From the NCBI GenBank assembly GCA_030549495.1, contig JAUIRK010000235.1:310001-374000 (forward strand): a DNA stretch of 64,000 bases, given 5' to 3'. Shown piece after piece: positions 32,760 to 44,409 of the stretch. How positions within the stretch are numbered: the stretch's first letter is position 1; every line of letters begins with the position of its first letter. The stretch is from Nectonema munidae. Its lineage: Eukaryota; Nematomorpha; Nectonematoida; Nectonematidae. The position numbers and the translations under genes are program-made. Below the pieces are notes generated by a model that did not search any database, was not told the DNA's origin, and saw only the letters and a list, made by a program, of their open reading frames with translations.

Positions 32760-34545
32760 CAAGAGGGCAGGATATTTATGATTCATTCAAGTTTTTTTGT
32801 TTCATCGACAAACCTTCCACTCCATAGGTTAGTTTCATTGACTACAGATAGAGCTCCAGCGATGGTGGGTAATAAAAATGGTTTTATCGCTCTTTGTAAA
32901 AATGATGAAAGCTTTCCAAAATTTACTGATTATTTATCACTGTATAATTCACAATCAAGTTTTATGCTCAAAAGTTTTAAAATTCAATCTTGTAATGGAC
33001 GTGGCCTTCAAAACAGTCAATTACATAAGATCAAAAAGTTTATCACGACGCCAGTTAGGGCTTTATTGGAAGAATGTGGCGAAGAAAAAAATGAACTTCT
33101 TCTTCATACTGATGTCAGATGGTTGAGTGGTGCTAGATTTTTGATTCGCTTCAGAGAGCTTCTGCCGCAAGTTCGTACATTTTTAGAAACCAAAAGTATT
33201 TCAATTCCTGAACTTAGTGATGATGAATGGGTTGTGATCTAGCTTTTTACTGTGACATAATGGAAAAACTCAATGAATTGAATCTCCAACTTCAAGGAAA
33301 GGAAAAAACACTAATGGATAAATTCTTTCAATGAAAAGCTGAATCTGTTAATCAAACAACTCAAAAGCACAGACTTCAAACACCTTTTAATTCTGAAGAA
33401 TGAAATTAGAAATAAAAAGAACGTTTCTATTGAAAAATATCTCGAAAGTTTATTTTTACTTCGAAGAGCTCCGAATCATTTTAACTTTTTTATCCAATCC
33501 TTTTCATGAAGAAGTTGATATTGAAAATTTGGCCAGCAATCTTAAAAACAAGTTTGATTTCAAGAGTCTAGCTGACTTGGAGGACGAACTAATCCAGTGG
33601 TTCCCAACCAGGGGTCCATGGAAGAATTTCAAGGGGTCCATGGAAATTCTACTTCAAACTACTTATGCTGAATCTCCTTTAATATACTTCTATTTTCCAA
33701 ATCAATATAAATATATATATTTAGAGCTTTTTTAAATAAATATTTTCTTCCCTTTTTTAAAGTTTCATATTTTGAATATTTATATATATCCTTTTTATTA
33801 GTTACAATATTTTTGAAAAATTTATATTTTAATTGGAAAAATTTTATTCACATTTTAACTCAGGCTTTACGATTTCTCTGATTTCATATGAATAAGTATA
33901 CGATTTAATCAAGTGACTACAATAATTTTTTGCATAAAAATATTTGATTAAATTTGTTAGCTCAAACTATTCAGTTGTAGGGGTCCACAGGTAAAAAAGT
34001 GACTGAAAAAGGGGGAACGAGATAAAAAAGGTTGGGAACCACTGAGTTAATCACTTTCAAATGCGACTTAACTTTGAAAACATTGCTGAAGGAATCTGAT
34101 TTCAAAAAGTACATTCAGAAAACTAAATGCCCGAGTATTTGGAAAATATACGCTACTTTTTCGGCATTTTTTGGTTCCACATATTTGTGTGAATCCACTT
34201 TTTCTATTACGAATATCATTAAAACTAAAAACAGATCCAAACTGACAAATGATCATTTGAATTCCTGCTTGAAAATAGAACTGACAACTCAAAATCCCAA
34301 TATTGAAAAACTTGTTGAAAAAAGGCAAATTCAGGTGTTTTCAAAAAAATATTGTTTTTTTGTTTCTTTTCATGTCATAGTTTTAATTTTTCGTGCAATA
34401 TTATGTTAATTATCGTTTTAATAAAATTTTTACGTGATTTAATTCAAAAAAATTGCCACTCCTTTATATATTTTTCGAGTAGATCGCTGAATTTTTTTTG
34501 GAAAAAAGTCGAACCAAACAGAAAAAAGGTTGGACATGCCTGGTA
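32760..34545 (+). pseudogene. ZBED5-like hAT transposase relic, split by a MITE
   Basis: Parts in order are TTDRAPAMVGNKNGFIALC (second catalytic region), HCIIHN in a shifted frame, LLLHTDVRWLSGARFLIRF (the conserved HT-x-x-R-W-L-S block), LADLEDELI, then after the MITE TFKCDLTLKTLLKESDFKKY, WKIYATFSAFFGSTYLCEST and NRSKLTNDHLNSCLKI (dimerisation domain). This is the layout of ZBED5/FAM200-type hAT proteins. At least two frameshifts or stops, plus the MITE, make it dead. A 3' terminus-like GGTTGGACATGCCTG lies at about 34528-34542. The N-terminal BED finger and the 5' terminus were not found. Confidence 0.8.
33595..34044. mobile_element. hAT MITE inserted inside the hAT transposase relic
   Basis: It starts CAGTGGTTCCCAACC and ends GGTTGGGAACCACTG, a perfect 15-bp inverted pair. 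It is flanked by AACTAATC (33587-33594) and AGTTAATC (34045-34052), 6 of 8 matching with two transitions. The host transposase frame reads DELI up to the insert and resumes TFKCDL after the second duplicate, so the insertion is clean. Confidence 0.85.
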
Positions 34546-34564
34546 TAAAGGTATATTATCTTTG

Positions 34565-34905
34565 GAGAAAGCTATTCATCATTTAAAAAATTAAAAAAAA
34601 TCTTCAAAGAGAAAGTAATCTCTGCCTATCCAGAGAGAATTGTCTGCTCTAAGAAAGACTTTTTTCCTGTAAATTTTTGTGATTCATTTTTATTGATTTT
34701 TTTTTTATATATTTTTTTAATTAATTGTGTTAAACATTCCTAAAGCGGTTTATATAAACCTTTTGAAGCTAATCTCATCAATGAAATTTTTATCTATAAT
34801 TTTACTAATCTTAATCTATACAAAAATATGTATTTTCTTTTTATTAAATGATACTGTTAATGTTTTGAATAAAGTTCTTCTTCTTCTTTTTCTTCTTCGT
34901 ATAAG
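34565..34905 (+). mobile_element. LINE 3' end with (TTC)n tail, second copy
   Basis: Closely matches 23080-23440: the AAGAGAAAGTAATCTCTGCC word, AGAGAATTGTCTGCTCTAAG, the CCTAAAGCGGTTTATATAAA UTR and AATAAAGTTCTTCTTCTTC at the end. It lacks the 33-bp duplication of the other copy and is more truncated at its 5' end. Confidence 0.75.
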
Positions 34906-34982
34906 TCAATTAAATACAATTTTTATTTTAGACTATTTAAGATATCTTGTTTATTAGTTTTTTGATTAAGAAACAAAAAAAA

Positions 34983-37900
34983 GGTAATGTTGCACTATCC
35001 GTGCATTGATGAAAAGCAATTTTAATTGGAAAGAAGTTGTCCAATGATATAATGCTTTCATATGTCAATCTTTTCTTGAATGCAATTATAGTTTGAGTAT
35101 CGCACTATACGTGCATTGTAGCAAATAATTGTATGCCTGCCTCCATAATACGAGTATATCTACATGATACACATATAGTGCGATGTAACGTGTCTATGCA
35201 TAATGCTGTGATGAAGAGATGATGAGCTGTATGAGACAGGGACGCTCTCTTATACTATATGGCAGAAGTGTCCAAGAAGACGCCCGCGGTCGACTAGTCG
35301 ACCGCCAAGCTCAAGAAAGTAGACCTCAAGTAGTTTATAAACAATTAAGGAATAAACCAGAAATTAATTGTTGGATCAATTTTTTTCTTATGAATTTCCG
35401 TTTCTATCATATTATCTATGTGAATGTTTCATAAAGTTGCATTTTCCCAATTTTTCGCATAGTTAATAATCAATCATATTGATAAAGATTTCTTATTTTA
35501 GGCTAAAATTTTTCTATGCGCAACATCACACTTCCCTTCCATAAATAATCCTCATATTTTTCAAGATGATGAGGAAATTAAGGACATTGTATTATCATTA
35601 TATGTTGGCTATGACAACTATATGTTGCAAATCTATGTATTTATGTTACCAATTAAGAGCTTTGAGAAGCGTATATTATTTCGGTGGTATGCTATTTATT
35701 TATGATTATCTTTTCATCATGCAGTAGAATTGGTCTGATTGATGATATAAATTTTAAAAATCACCTATAAAATTTTGCTTGTCTTTGTAATTGCATTAAA
35801 TTTATAAATTAGTCTTTTTTTCGGTAAAAAGTTTTTACGCTTACAATGCAAAATGTCAAATTTGTTTATTCTTTAATGATTCCTGGTCAAAACGTACGAA
35901 AACAAAACGTCTAAAAACTAAAACATTTGAAGAAAAACGTCCAAAGGCAATACATCCTATGTCCAAAATATCTTGAAATCTAAACGACTTAAGAGTTCTA
36001 AACAATTCAGTTTAAGCTTTTTGGTTTTAGAATTCTTTAATTCTAAGATGTTTAGATTTTAAGACATTTTGGATTTCACACGCATTTTTTTCGGACGTTT
36101 TGGTTTTGGAAGTTTTGGTTTTAGGACGTTTTCGTCTCGGACATTTTGGTTTTCGACGTTGCGACTATGAAGCTTTTTAAATATTTTTAGAATTCTTTTA
36201 GACATATTTTGACACTAAGACATTTAGTAGAACTGTTTTTTCGGTATATCGAAATGATTAAAAAAAAATTTACTTTTATGACTACAATTTTCAAAAAAAA
36301 TTTTTTTTTAAAGTTTGAAATAGGAAAATTATATTAAATTTAATCTTATGTAATAAAGCAATAATTTATAATTTAAAGGAAAAGTATTAAGTAGAATTTT
36401 TTGATGTGTATTTTTTGTGAGATCTATTAAGAAACATTTTTTTAATCTACTTATAATTTAATTTTTTTTTTGTTAATTCAGTGTCTCATTTTGCCTTACT
36501 GAACAATAGTAACCATATGCAAGTTTCTATGAAAGTTGAATATAAAAAATTCTAATTTGTGTTTATAGCAAACTTTGAAGTCAATGTTAAAAAAATTCTA
36601 ATTTAGTCTTTTTATATGCACATGTGACACATTTACTATAATGAACAGGGGCGCACATCCTCAAAATTATTGGGGGGCGAAATTTTTTTGTTGCAATTTT
36701 CAAAATTAGTGAACTGGAAATACCACGGGAGACCAAATATTCAAGCAATCGTTTAAAATAGAGTGTATTCAGCGCATACCTAAATTTATAAAACTACTTT
36801 ATATTTTTTTTTACAAATTTGGTGAATTTAAATACTATACTTCCAGCGAAAATATTTTAATTAAATTTGCATATCGAATATGGTGCGCAGAAAAAATGCC
36901 CCCGAAAAAAATGCCCCAATTAAAAAGTAGGAACCCCCAGTAAAAATGCAACCGAAAAAAATGCCCCAATTTAAAATTAGGGAAAAATGCCCCAACACAA
37001 AAAATTTCAAAAAATTATTAATTAAAATTAAAAAAAAAATTTTTTTTAAAAAAGATGTCAAATAAAGATTTTTTGTAAAAAAAAAAGTTAACTTTTCATC
37101 TAAAACATTTAAAATTCAATTAAAGTAAACTAAAAAACTCAGCATAGGAAAATTTTTTAAATACAAAAAAAAATTTATAAAACAGCAAATATTTTTGGAC
37201 TTTGTGTTTATCAGAACACTTTCTAAATATAATTTGTGTTTTAACTGATTTTAAGAACACATTCCCACAAATCTGCACCTTTGCTATTGTTTTCAAGAAT
37301 TTTATAAAGAAAAAAACCCTATAGATTAAGAAATTTTAGAAATTTAGCCTTTCGTGGTACCAAATAAAAATATTTATATAATTTAAAAAAATCATGAAAA
37401 TCAAAAATTAGGGGGCATTTTTTCCTACTTTTTAATTGGGGCATTTTTATCTACAACCATCGAATATACACTAGTTTAAAAAAATCCAAAATTGTTAGGG
37501 GGTAGAATAGGGTTTTTCATTTGAAAAATGAAGTAGTCTACCAGGCACATTACAGGAATTGATGAAAGGATATTTGATTCATAGAGAAAACAAATAACTG
37601 AAGGTTGGATAGTTTTATATCAGTGAATGTAGTCTAAACACAAAGAGTCTACTAGACAACCTGTGATGTTTATATGAAAAAATGTGATTGATTTAAGGGC
37701 AAGGGTATAAAACGAAGTTATAATTGTGCAAACAAAAATAAAACAAAAAATTAAGATCGCATTATTTCATTTTACTCAGCATCATTCAAAAATAGTTTAA
37801 AAGCTAAATTGATACAAGCTACAAAAAGTAAAATAACTGTTAACATTTTGCAATGATTTGCCTTTTATAATAACTTTTATAATATTCTCCATAATACTGG

Positions 37901-38164
37901 TCTTCAATTTGTATGTGTGTGTATAGTAGTGAAGAGAGAGAAACAGAGACTGTGTTGCTCTATTTGGTAGGATGTGTATCATGTAGTTATACTCGTATTA
38001 TGGAGGCAGGCATAGACTGTATTTGCTACAATGCACGTATAGTGCGATACTCAAACTATAATCGCATTCAAGAAAATATTGACATATGAAAGCATTATAT
38101 CATTGAACAACTTCTATCCAATAAAAATTGCTTTTCATCAATACACGGATAGTGCAACATTACC
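34983..38164. mobile_element. 3.2-kb DNA element with about 192-bp terminal inverted repeats, family unknown
   Basis: Left arm 34983-35174 and right arm 37972-38164 are inverted copies with roughly a dozen differences. The outer end is GGTAATGTTGCACTATCCG, flanked by A-runs on both sides, so the target duplication cannot be resolved. Within each arm the 17-base word GCACTATMCGTGCATTG occurs twice (34992-35008 and 35102-35118 on the left), perhaps as transposase sites. No transposase was recognised. The interior holds a 20-bp palindrome (35286-35305), a foldback region (35885-36172) and a partial hAT copy (36646-37877). The open frame at 35219-35434 matches nothing I know. Confidence 0.75.
36646..37877. 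mobile_element. Partial copy of the CAGGGGCGCACATCC hAT element, nested
   Basis: It begins CAGGGGCGCACATCC at 36646 and follows the reverse complement of 8053 down to about 6830, including the nested foldback element. It then stops abruptly near 37877. Identity looks high, with scattered indels in homopolymers. Only one terminus is present. Confidence 0.8.
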
Positions 38165-38805
38165 AAAAAAATTTTTTTTTTTTAATAAAAGATTTTTATT
38201 TAAGAAACAATTTTTAAATTAATTTTTATTTAATGAGAAAAGAATTGGTTCACATTACAAGTTAATCTTTTTCTAAATAAATTTTACAGAAATTGAACTT
38301 TAATTATAAATGCAGGAGCGGATTTATGGGCAAACATGACAACTAACCTTACCCGTGGCAATGTTTAAATTTACTCAATTTTTGTATATAATTATATTTT
38401 AAAACATATAATATATATAAATATTCTGGTAAAGACGTTCATAAACCAAAAGTTTCAAAACCAAATTCTACAAATTTTTCGATAAGATTTCTCCAATACT
38501 AACTTTAAAATAACATTGATGCTATCTTCAAACCTAAGCGTAACCTCAACCCTATTTTAAGCACTAGGGTTTGTGAAATTTTGTGTTCAGCAGTTTTGAT
38601 TTTGGACTTTGCACCCGATAAACGAGATATGACTCTACACTATGTATATAGGTTTCCTTTCTCCCAATTAATTTATTTGCTTTAATTTTTTTTATTTAGT
38701 TTTCTGACTTTTCTCTTCAAATATACTATTAATCTCAATTTTTTAGTATCTACTTCATTAAGTCTCAAGATTCATATAAATTCAAGTAGACCAAAATTTG
38801 CTCAT
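38165..38805. other. AT-rich stretch, no gene recognised
   Basis: A TAGGGTTTGTG word at about 38570 resembles the TAGGG hAT terminus but has no visible partner. Confidence 0.4.
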
Positions 38806-39240
38806 AACATCACTGTCAAAATTTTTTCCTTTGTGACAAAATATGCAAAAGAATTTAGTTTTTATTCTTATAAAACAAGTTTGTATTGTAAATTATGCAA
38901 GATAGAAGTAAAATATGAATTCTTTGTAGAAGATCACAGAAACACTCATAAACATAAAAGACAGCTCATCAATTTAACTTAAAATGAAAGCCTCGAAACA
39001 TTTGTGAATCAATAGATATGACACTTTACTAAAAGATTAGAGACAGCGTTTCTAGAAGCTAACATTCAATTGCATAAAATGAATCATTCAGATGTTAAAA
39101 CTTTGTTTGAAAACATGCGAATTTGTATCCCACATTACTTCTTCTTCGCACCATCGTGCTTTGAAGATAAAAGCATTTTACAAAAATGTTGTTCATCTAG
39201 TATAAAATCACTCACTGTTAAAAAAAGACGTTCACTTTAG
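38806..39240 (+). pseudogene. BED-type zinc finger (CGGBP1-like) hAT relic
   Basis: A frame reads FVTKYAKEFSFYSYKTSLYC, KLCKIEVKYEFFVEDHRNTH and KHKRQL, a C-x2-C...H-x4-H finger in the CGGBP1-like layout found in many arthropod hAT relatives. After a stop, LETAFLEANIQLHKMNHSDV fits the following conserved helix (F-x-x-x-N-I-P-L-x-K-x-x-H). Later sequence decays. Catalytic parts are absent. Confidence 0.6.
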
Positions 39241-41175
39241 GAATTCATCTGTTGCCCTCACGTTACGATTGTCCCAAGGTGGACAGGTTGGCGAGAATCG
39301 GCATTGTATTACTGCAAAAATCTTCGAGCAGTCAAACTCGATGGTGGAGATGGAATATTACTTAGGAGGGCTAAATAAAGTATAAAAAATATTGATATAG
39401 CGAGAAACGTGCTCTCAATTACATAAGATTATCGTTGAATTAGTTGAAGAAACGCAAAGTACCATGATTTCCAATTAAAGAAACCTATAAAGTCTTTAAC
39501 AAAATTTAAACAAGTATGTCTTTAGAAATTACTTTTGTGCGATATCCTAATAAAAGATTTATTCAATAGGATCAACTTTTTGAAGAATTGAAATTATAAT
39601 TTTTGGGTCAATAAAGTCAATTTTTCCAAAAGATAAAAGTCAATTTTTTGAAATTTTTAGGCCAATTTTCCTCGCCCTGAATAAGTAATCTATATTAGAA
39701 TGTGGAATAAAAATAGAGAAAATTCACGGTAGAAAGAATTCCATAGGAAAATCATATAAGGCTTGCCTATATTATTAGTAGTGATTACTGCATTCATTGG
39801 GATCATGAAGTACCAAGACATTTTATTTTGCAAAGCACGCCCCTCGTATCATATAAGCTCTGATTTTATTGGTGGAGCTATTTTAAATTATAAAGATATT
39901 ATTCCTTTACCACGCATTCCTAGAATATTCCAAGATCCAAGAATTTGGTGCATTCTGACTATTCTCATGCAAGCTGACTTAGGAGTCTTCATTATTTCCG
40001 ATAAATAATTCATTACTTTTTATTATTCAACCAAAGAATAGAATTGACTTAACAAATAAATTTTGGGACAAATGGTGCGTACTTTATACAGGTTTTTTTA
40101 AACTAAATTTAAAGTAAAATTTTTTCTATATTTATGCCATTAACACAAAAATTTGAGCTAGTTTTGTTTTAACGCTTAAATCTATCGAGACGAGTGTTTA
40201 ACTTTGAAAAAAATTACTTGGCATTGGTTTTTCAACTCTATATAATATGTTTTAAACTATTTAAATATAGCTTCTTTCCAAAGTGGGTAGTAGCGCCGCA
40301 AATTCACGTTTTCAAATTCTTAGGGTGCTGTCAAAAGTTACGAATAACAAGTTTTTCTTTCTTGATTTTAAACAAAAAATGAGAAATTTCCTTTTCCACG
40401 ATAAAGAAAGCAAACACTTCTTATCGAGCAACTCAAAGTAAGATTGAATCACCTTAAGTTTAATCTCCATAGAAAAGTTTTTTCTTATCGAACTCAAGAA
40501 AAAGATTGTTTTTATAATGAAGTAGTACGACAATTTTTGTTACAAGAGAGAATAATCTCGTGTCAAAAATGTTTAGTTTGTTATTTTTAAATATTTCTTA
40601 GCACAAAAGTATTAAGTTATTTGATTTTTAAATTTTTTTTAAAATTAATCATACCTTACTTTCAAACCTACGATGGTTTTCGGGCATTTGCATCGTTGGG
40701 ACATTTGCAGCAATAAATTTTTTTCGAGCAATTATTGGCTATTATAATGTCAATCAAACGAAAGATTTTTAGGTTATTTTTTTGTTTAATTAATGTATAT
40801 TACGAAGAACTCCATATCAATTTTATATTTAATTTCTAAGTAAACTAAAAAATTAAAAATTTACAACAAATTGAAAAAATTTTATAGAAATCAAATTATA
40901 ATAGATTTACCCTAAATATATTAAACTAAAAATTTTATATTTGATTATATAATACAATATTATGGCAGAAAAATTCCAGAAAATTTAATACTTTAAGATT
41001 GCAATGCGTTTTTCAAGGAAATTAGAAATACACGAAAAATATTTTCTTTTGAAAAATGACTTCTCCAATCCAACTCGTCTAAATATGACTTAAATCATCT
41101 TCATCTTCATCATCATGTGATCCCAGTGCTGCGTTTAGCCGCCTACCCTTACGATACGCCTCTGATAGATACATG
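39241..41175. other. No gene recognised
   Basis: AT-rich. An 81-codon plus frame at 39763-40008 has no recognisable family, and nothing else is supported. Confidence 0.4.
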
Positions 41176-41549
41176 CAGGCACGTAGCTAGCCCCCCCCCC
41201 CTCCCCCTCACCTAGAAATGAAGGGTACACTTGTTTAAATCATTTTAAAATTATTAAGGGAAAGGCGCTTATATTCTACACCTCATTTCCATTATATAAT
41301 ATTTTAAAATAACAGTATTCAAAAATTGCTTGAAAAAAGAGAATATATGAGATATATTGATATCAATTCTTGTGTCCACAAATGTAGACGATGTAAAAGT
41401 AAAATAATAAAGGATATATGCTTTGATAAGTTATAAAATATGTTATTATGATCACTTCTATAAATACTATTTTATAATTTTTCATATCCTATTTTTTTAA
41501 TTTCATTTTCTATAATTTTAAATTTTGTTCTTTTTTGCTTAAAGTTTTT

Positions 41550-43210
41550 CATGGCTAGGTGCACATCTTTTCTTGAAGCTTGCAATATTTTGGGTATAAA
41601 TGAAATTTTGGATGAAGATTTTATGAGTTATGATGATGAAGATGATCAAAAATAGGAGTAGATGAAAATGTTGCAATACAAGATTTTGAAGAAGAAATGC
41701 GATGCGTAGATGTTTCACAAGAAGAAAACTTGAGTGCTATAGAAGTTTTTACTCTATTTCTTGGAGTGAAAGTGAATCTGAATCCAATTGAAAAATTAAT
41801 GGAATAACATGGAGTTAAGAAGCAAAGTTTTGTGGCCAACTAAAAAGAAATATACGCACCGAAAGACCTAAAACTCTTATAGAAACTGTTGATGAAATTA
41901 AATTGTTTGACTTATTGTTTCCTGAAGAGATCAGAAGAATGAAAGATGTACAAACAGGAAAGTTATAAATCTCAAAAGATCTTTTTCAAAAAAATTTGGA
42001 AGTAATAAATTTCCAATTTTTAGTTATGATGAATTGAACGCTTTTTTTGCTTTTTTGAAACGCTCGGGTGCGGATAGGGACAATTTTAATGACATTGAAA
42101 ATTTTTCAGAAAAGACGATAGCCGAGCTTTTTATCGGGCCTGTATCTCACTTTTTCATTTGAAATACATTTAAGATGTTTACGGTTTGACCATTTTTCAA
42201 CAAGAGAGGCAAGAAAATCATCAGACAAAATGGCGGCCATAAGAGAAAAGTTGGGAATTATTAGGCTATAGAGGAAAGATCCCTAGTAAAACTTATTTGC
42301 CTAGAAAACCAAAAAAGTATATGGATTAAGGATATTTTGGCTATGTGAAGCTAATACTGGTATGCTCTAAATGGTTTTCTTTATTCAGGGAAACAAAATG
42401 GAATCAGAAAAGTCAATCTAGCTCAAAAAGTTGTAATGAACTTGGTCAAACCTTCTCATAATACAGGAAGAAATATAACAACGGGCAAATTTTTTACAAG
42501 TCATAACTTGACATGTGAGCTTATTGACCAAAATTTGACTCTCCTTGGCGCCATACGTTGTAATAAAAAAAGAAATACCCAAAGTGTTTCGCAAAACAGC
42601 AAAAAAGTTTGTGGAATCGTCGACATATTTGTTTGATAACAAAAATAAAATAATTCTTCTTTCTTATGTTCCGAAAAAAAATCGATCTGTTATTGTGTTA
42701 ACTTCTGGTTATTTCAGAAGTGATTTAACTCCTATTCCAACATACCAGGAGTCATAGATTTGTACAATAAAACAAAAGGTGGAGGGGGTTTGTTAGATGA
42801 AAACATAGTTCACGTATAAAAGAAAAACCGTGAGGTGGCCAATTTAGGATTTTACAATATTTTAGATATCGCTTGCATTAACTGTTTTATTATTGCTAAA
42901 AAAAATAGCTACACTAATTCAAAAAAATATTTTATGGAAGCTTTAGCTGAAAAACTTGCTTTGAATAATATGGAAAAAAGAATCAAGTCCAATCGTTTGC
43001 TGAAAGATACCAGAATTTGTCGTGAACGTTATGTTAAATAAGAAGAACCTTTGGTTCTAATGCAAGCAAGTTCATCAAATCCAAGTAAATGTTTCATGTG
43101 TCGAGCTTCTACAAGAAAATGTTGTGATTTGTGATTAAAAAAAGTGTGTAAGAAACATTCACAAACAAAGACTGAAATTTTATGCATTTCTTGTCTTCAA
43201 TTTTATTTAA
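41550..43210 (+). pseudogene. piggyBac transposase relic
   Basis: Pieces in several plus frames match piggyBac order: FSRDE-type words near 42030 (NFQFLVMMNZT region unclear), then NTGRNITTGKFFTSHNLTCE (family G-x-x-x-x-x-D-x-x-F-T-S), IDQNLTLLGAIRCNKKR, KIILLSYVPKKNRSVIVLTS, a KTKGGG word (family N-x-x-K-G-G-V-D), NLGFYNILDIACINCFIIAK, and a Cys-rich end with KCFMCRASTRKCC and a later CISC. The Cys-rich tail is the usual piggyBac C-terminal zinc domain. Many frameshifts and stops make it dead. Its TTAA-flanked termini were not found. It differs from the left-edge piggyBac in the part preserved, so the two cannot be compared. Confidence 0.75.
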
Positions 43211-44409
43211 AAAAATAACATAAATTCTATTTTTAAAAAGTATTTTAATGAATTTTTCTTGTTTAATTAGTAAAAATTTAATTATAATTTTATCTTAAAT
43301 ATTTGTCTACATGTGCACTCTTTGTTTCTGATGAAGTAATAAAAAAAAGGCTTCTGATAAGGGATAAAGAATAACTTGAGAATATGTAAAAATTCATGTA
43401 CACTTCCCACGGTAATCTGATAGCTTATGATAAATGTTATCATATCATTGTTATTATCACCACTATCAAAGAATAATGAAGAAAACTTGAACTATATGAA
43501 GAAAAAGAAGATACCATATGATTTATTAAAATATGATATCTATTCTCTACGTTATGAACACAGATAATCTTGTTTCCAGCTGAAAGCTCTAGGATTTAAC
43601 TCGTCCTTGCTTTTCATTTACCCTATTATAATTTATTATTGTTGTTATTGTTAGCCTCTAGAAGTCTAGAGTACACTATTATAATAAAAGAAAAACATCA
43701 GTTTTCATTTGTTGTAGCGATTATCCTCATAAATCAATCAGATTGAGTAAATTGTTTTTCATTTCCTATCGCGCATTGTTTTTGTTGGCATTGTGGTTTA
43801 TATATTGAATTAATTACAAAAAAAATTAGGATTCCATTTTTAAAGTCGAAATTATATTTTGTGTAATTAAGATGAATGAAAAGAAAAAACTCCTGCAACA
43901 TTTTTGACAAAAATCAGAAATCGTTACCTTTTGCTTCAAAAACACACAAACAAAGTATTATCACAGTAAGATTTTGATATTTTATATAAAATTGTTTTAT
44001 ATAGATAGAGCAATCTTGGATTAAACTTTACTTAAACTGTTTCAGTTAAATTTTAGATAATTAAAGGAATACAAAATAAGAGTTAGCAAACGTGCAGATT
44101 AAAGTCTAAAACATTGAAATTTAAAAACCCCCTTCTAATCTGAACAAGTCAACAAATATTTATAAAAATAGTAAATCTTATTTTCAACAGAATTATATAT
44201 ACAGCGTTGATACCTTCTCTGCTGAGTTTAAGAATTTGTTACGTAAATTGAAAACATTTTGTTCAAATGATACCTGTTATCATTCACAACAGAGAAATTT
44301 TGTATCATTTCAGATTATAATCAGTAATTAGTATAAGATTCAATAATTTTTAACCAATTTTTATAATACTTTCATTTCTAAAATAAAATCAATTGAAAGC
44401 AACTTAATA
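43211..44409. other. No gene recognised
   Basis: AT-rich stretch between the piggyBac relic and the LINE. It may include part of the split hAT element. Confidence 0.4.

Noticed and set aside
35219-35434. 71-codon plus frame in the long-TIR element as a transposase
   Set aside because: Too short, no catalytic motif, no continuation.
39763-40008. 81-codon plus frame as a small gene
   Set aside because: No recognised motif, no upstream or downstream exon signal that fits.
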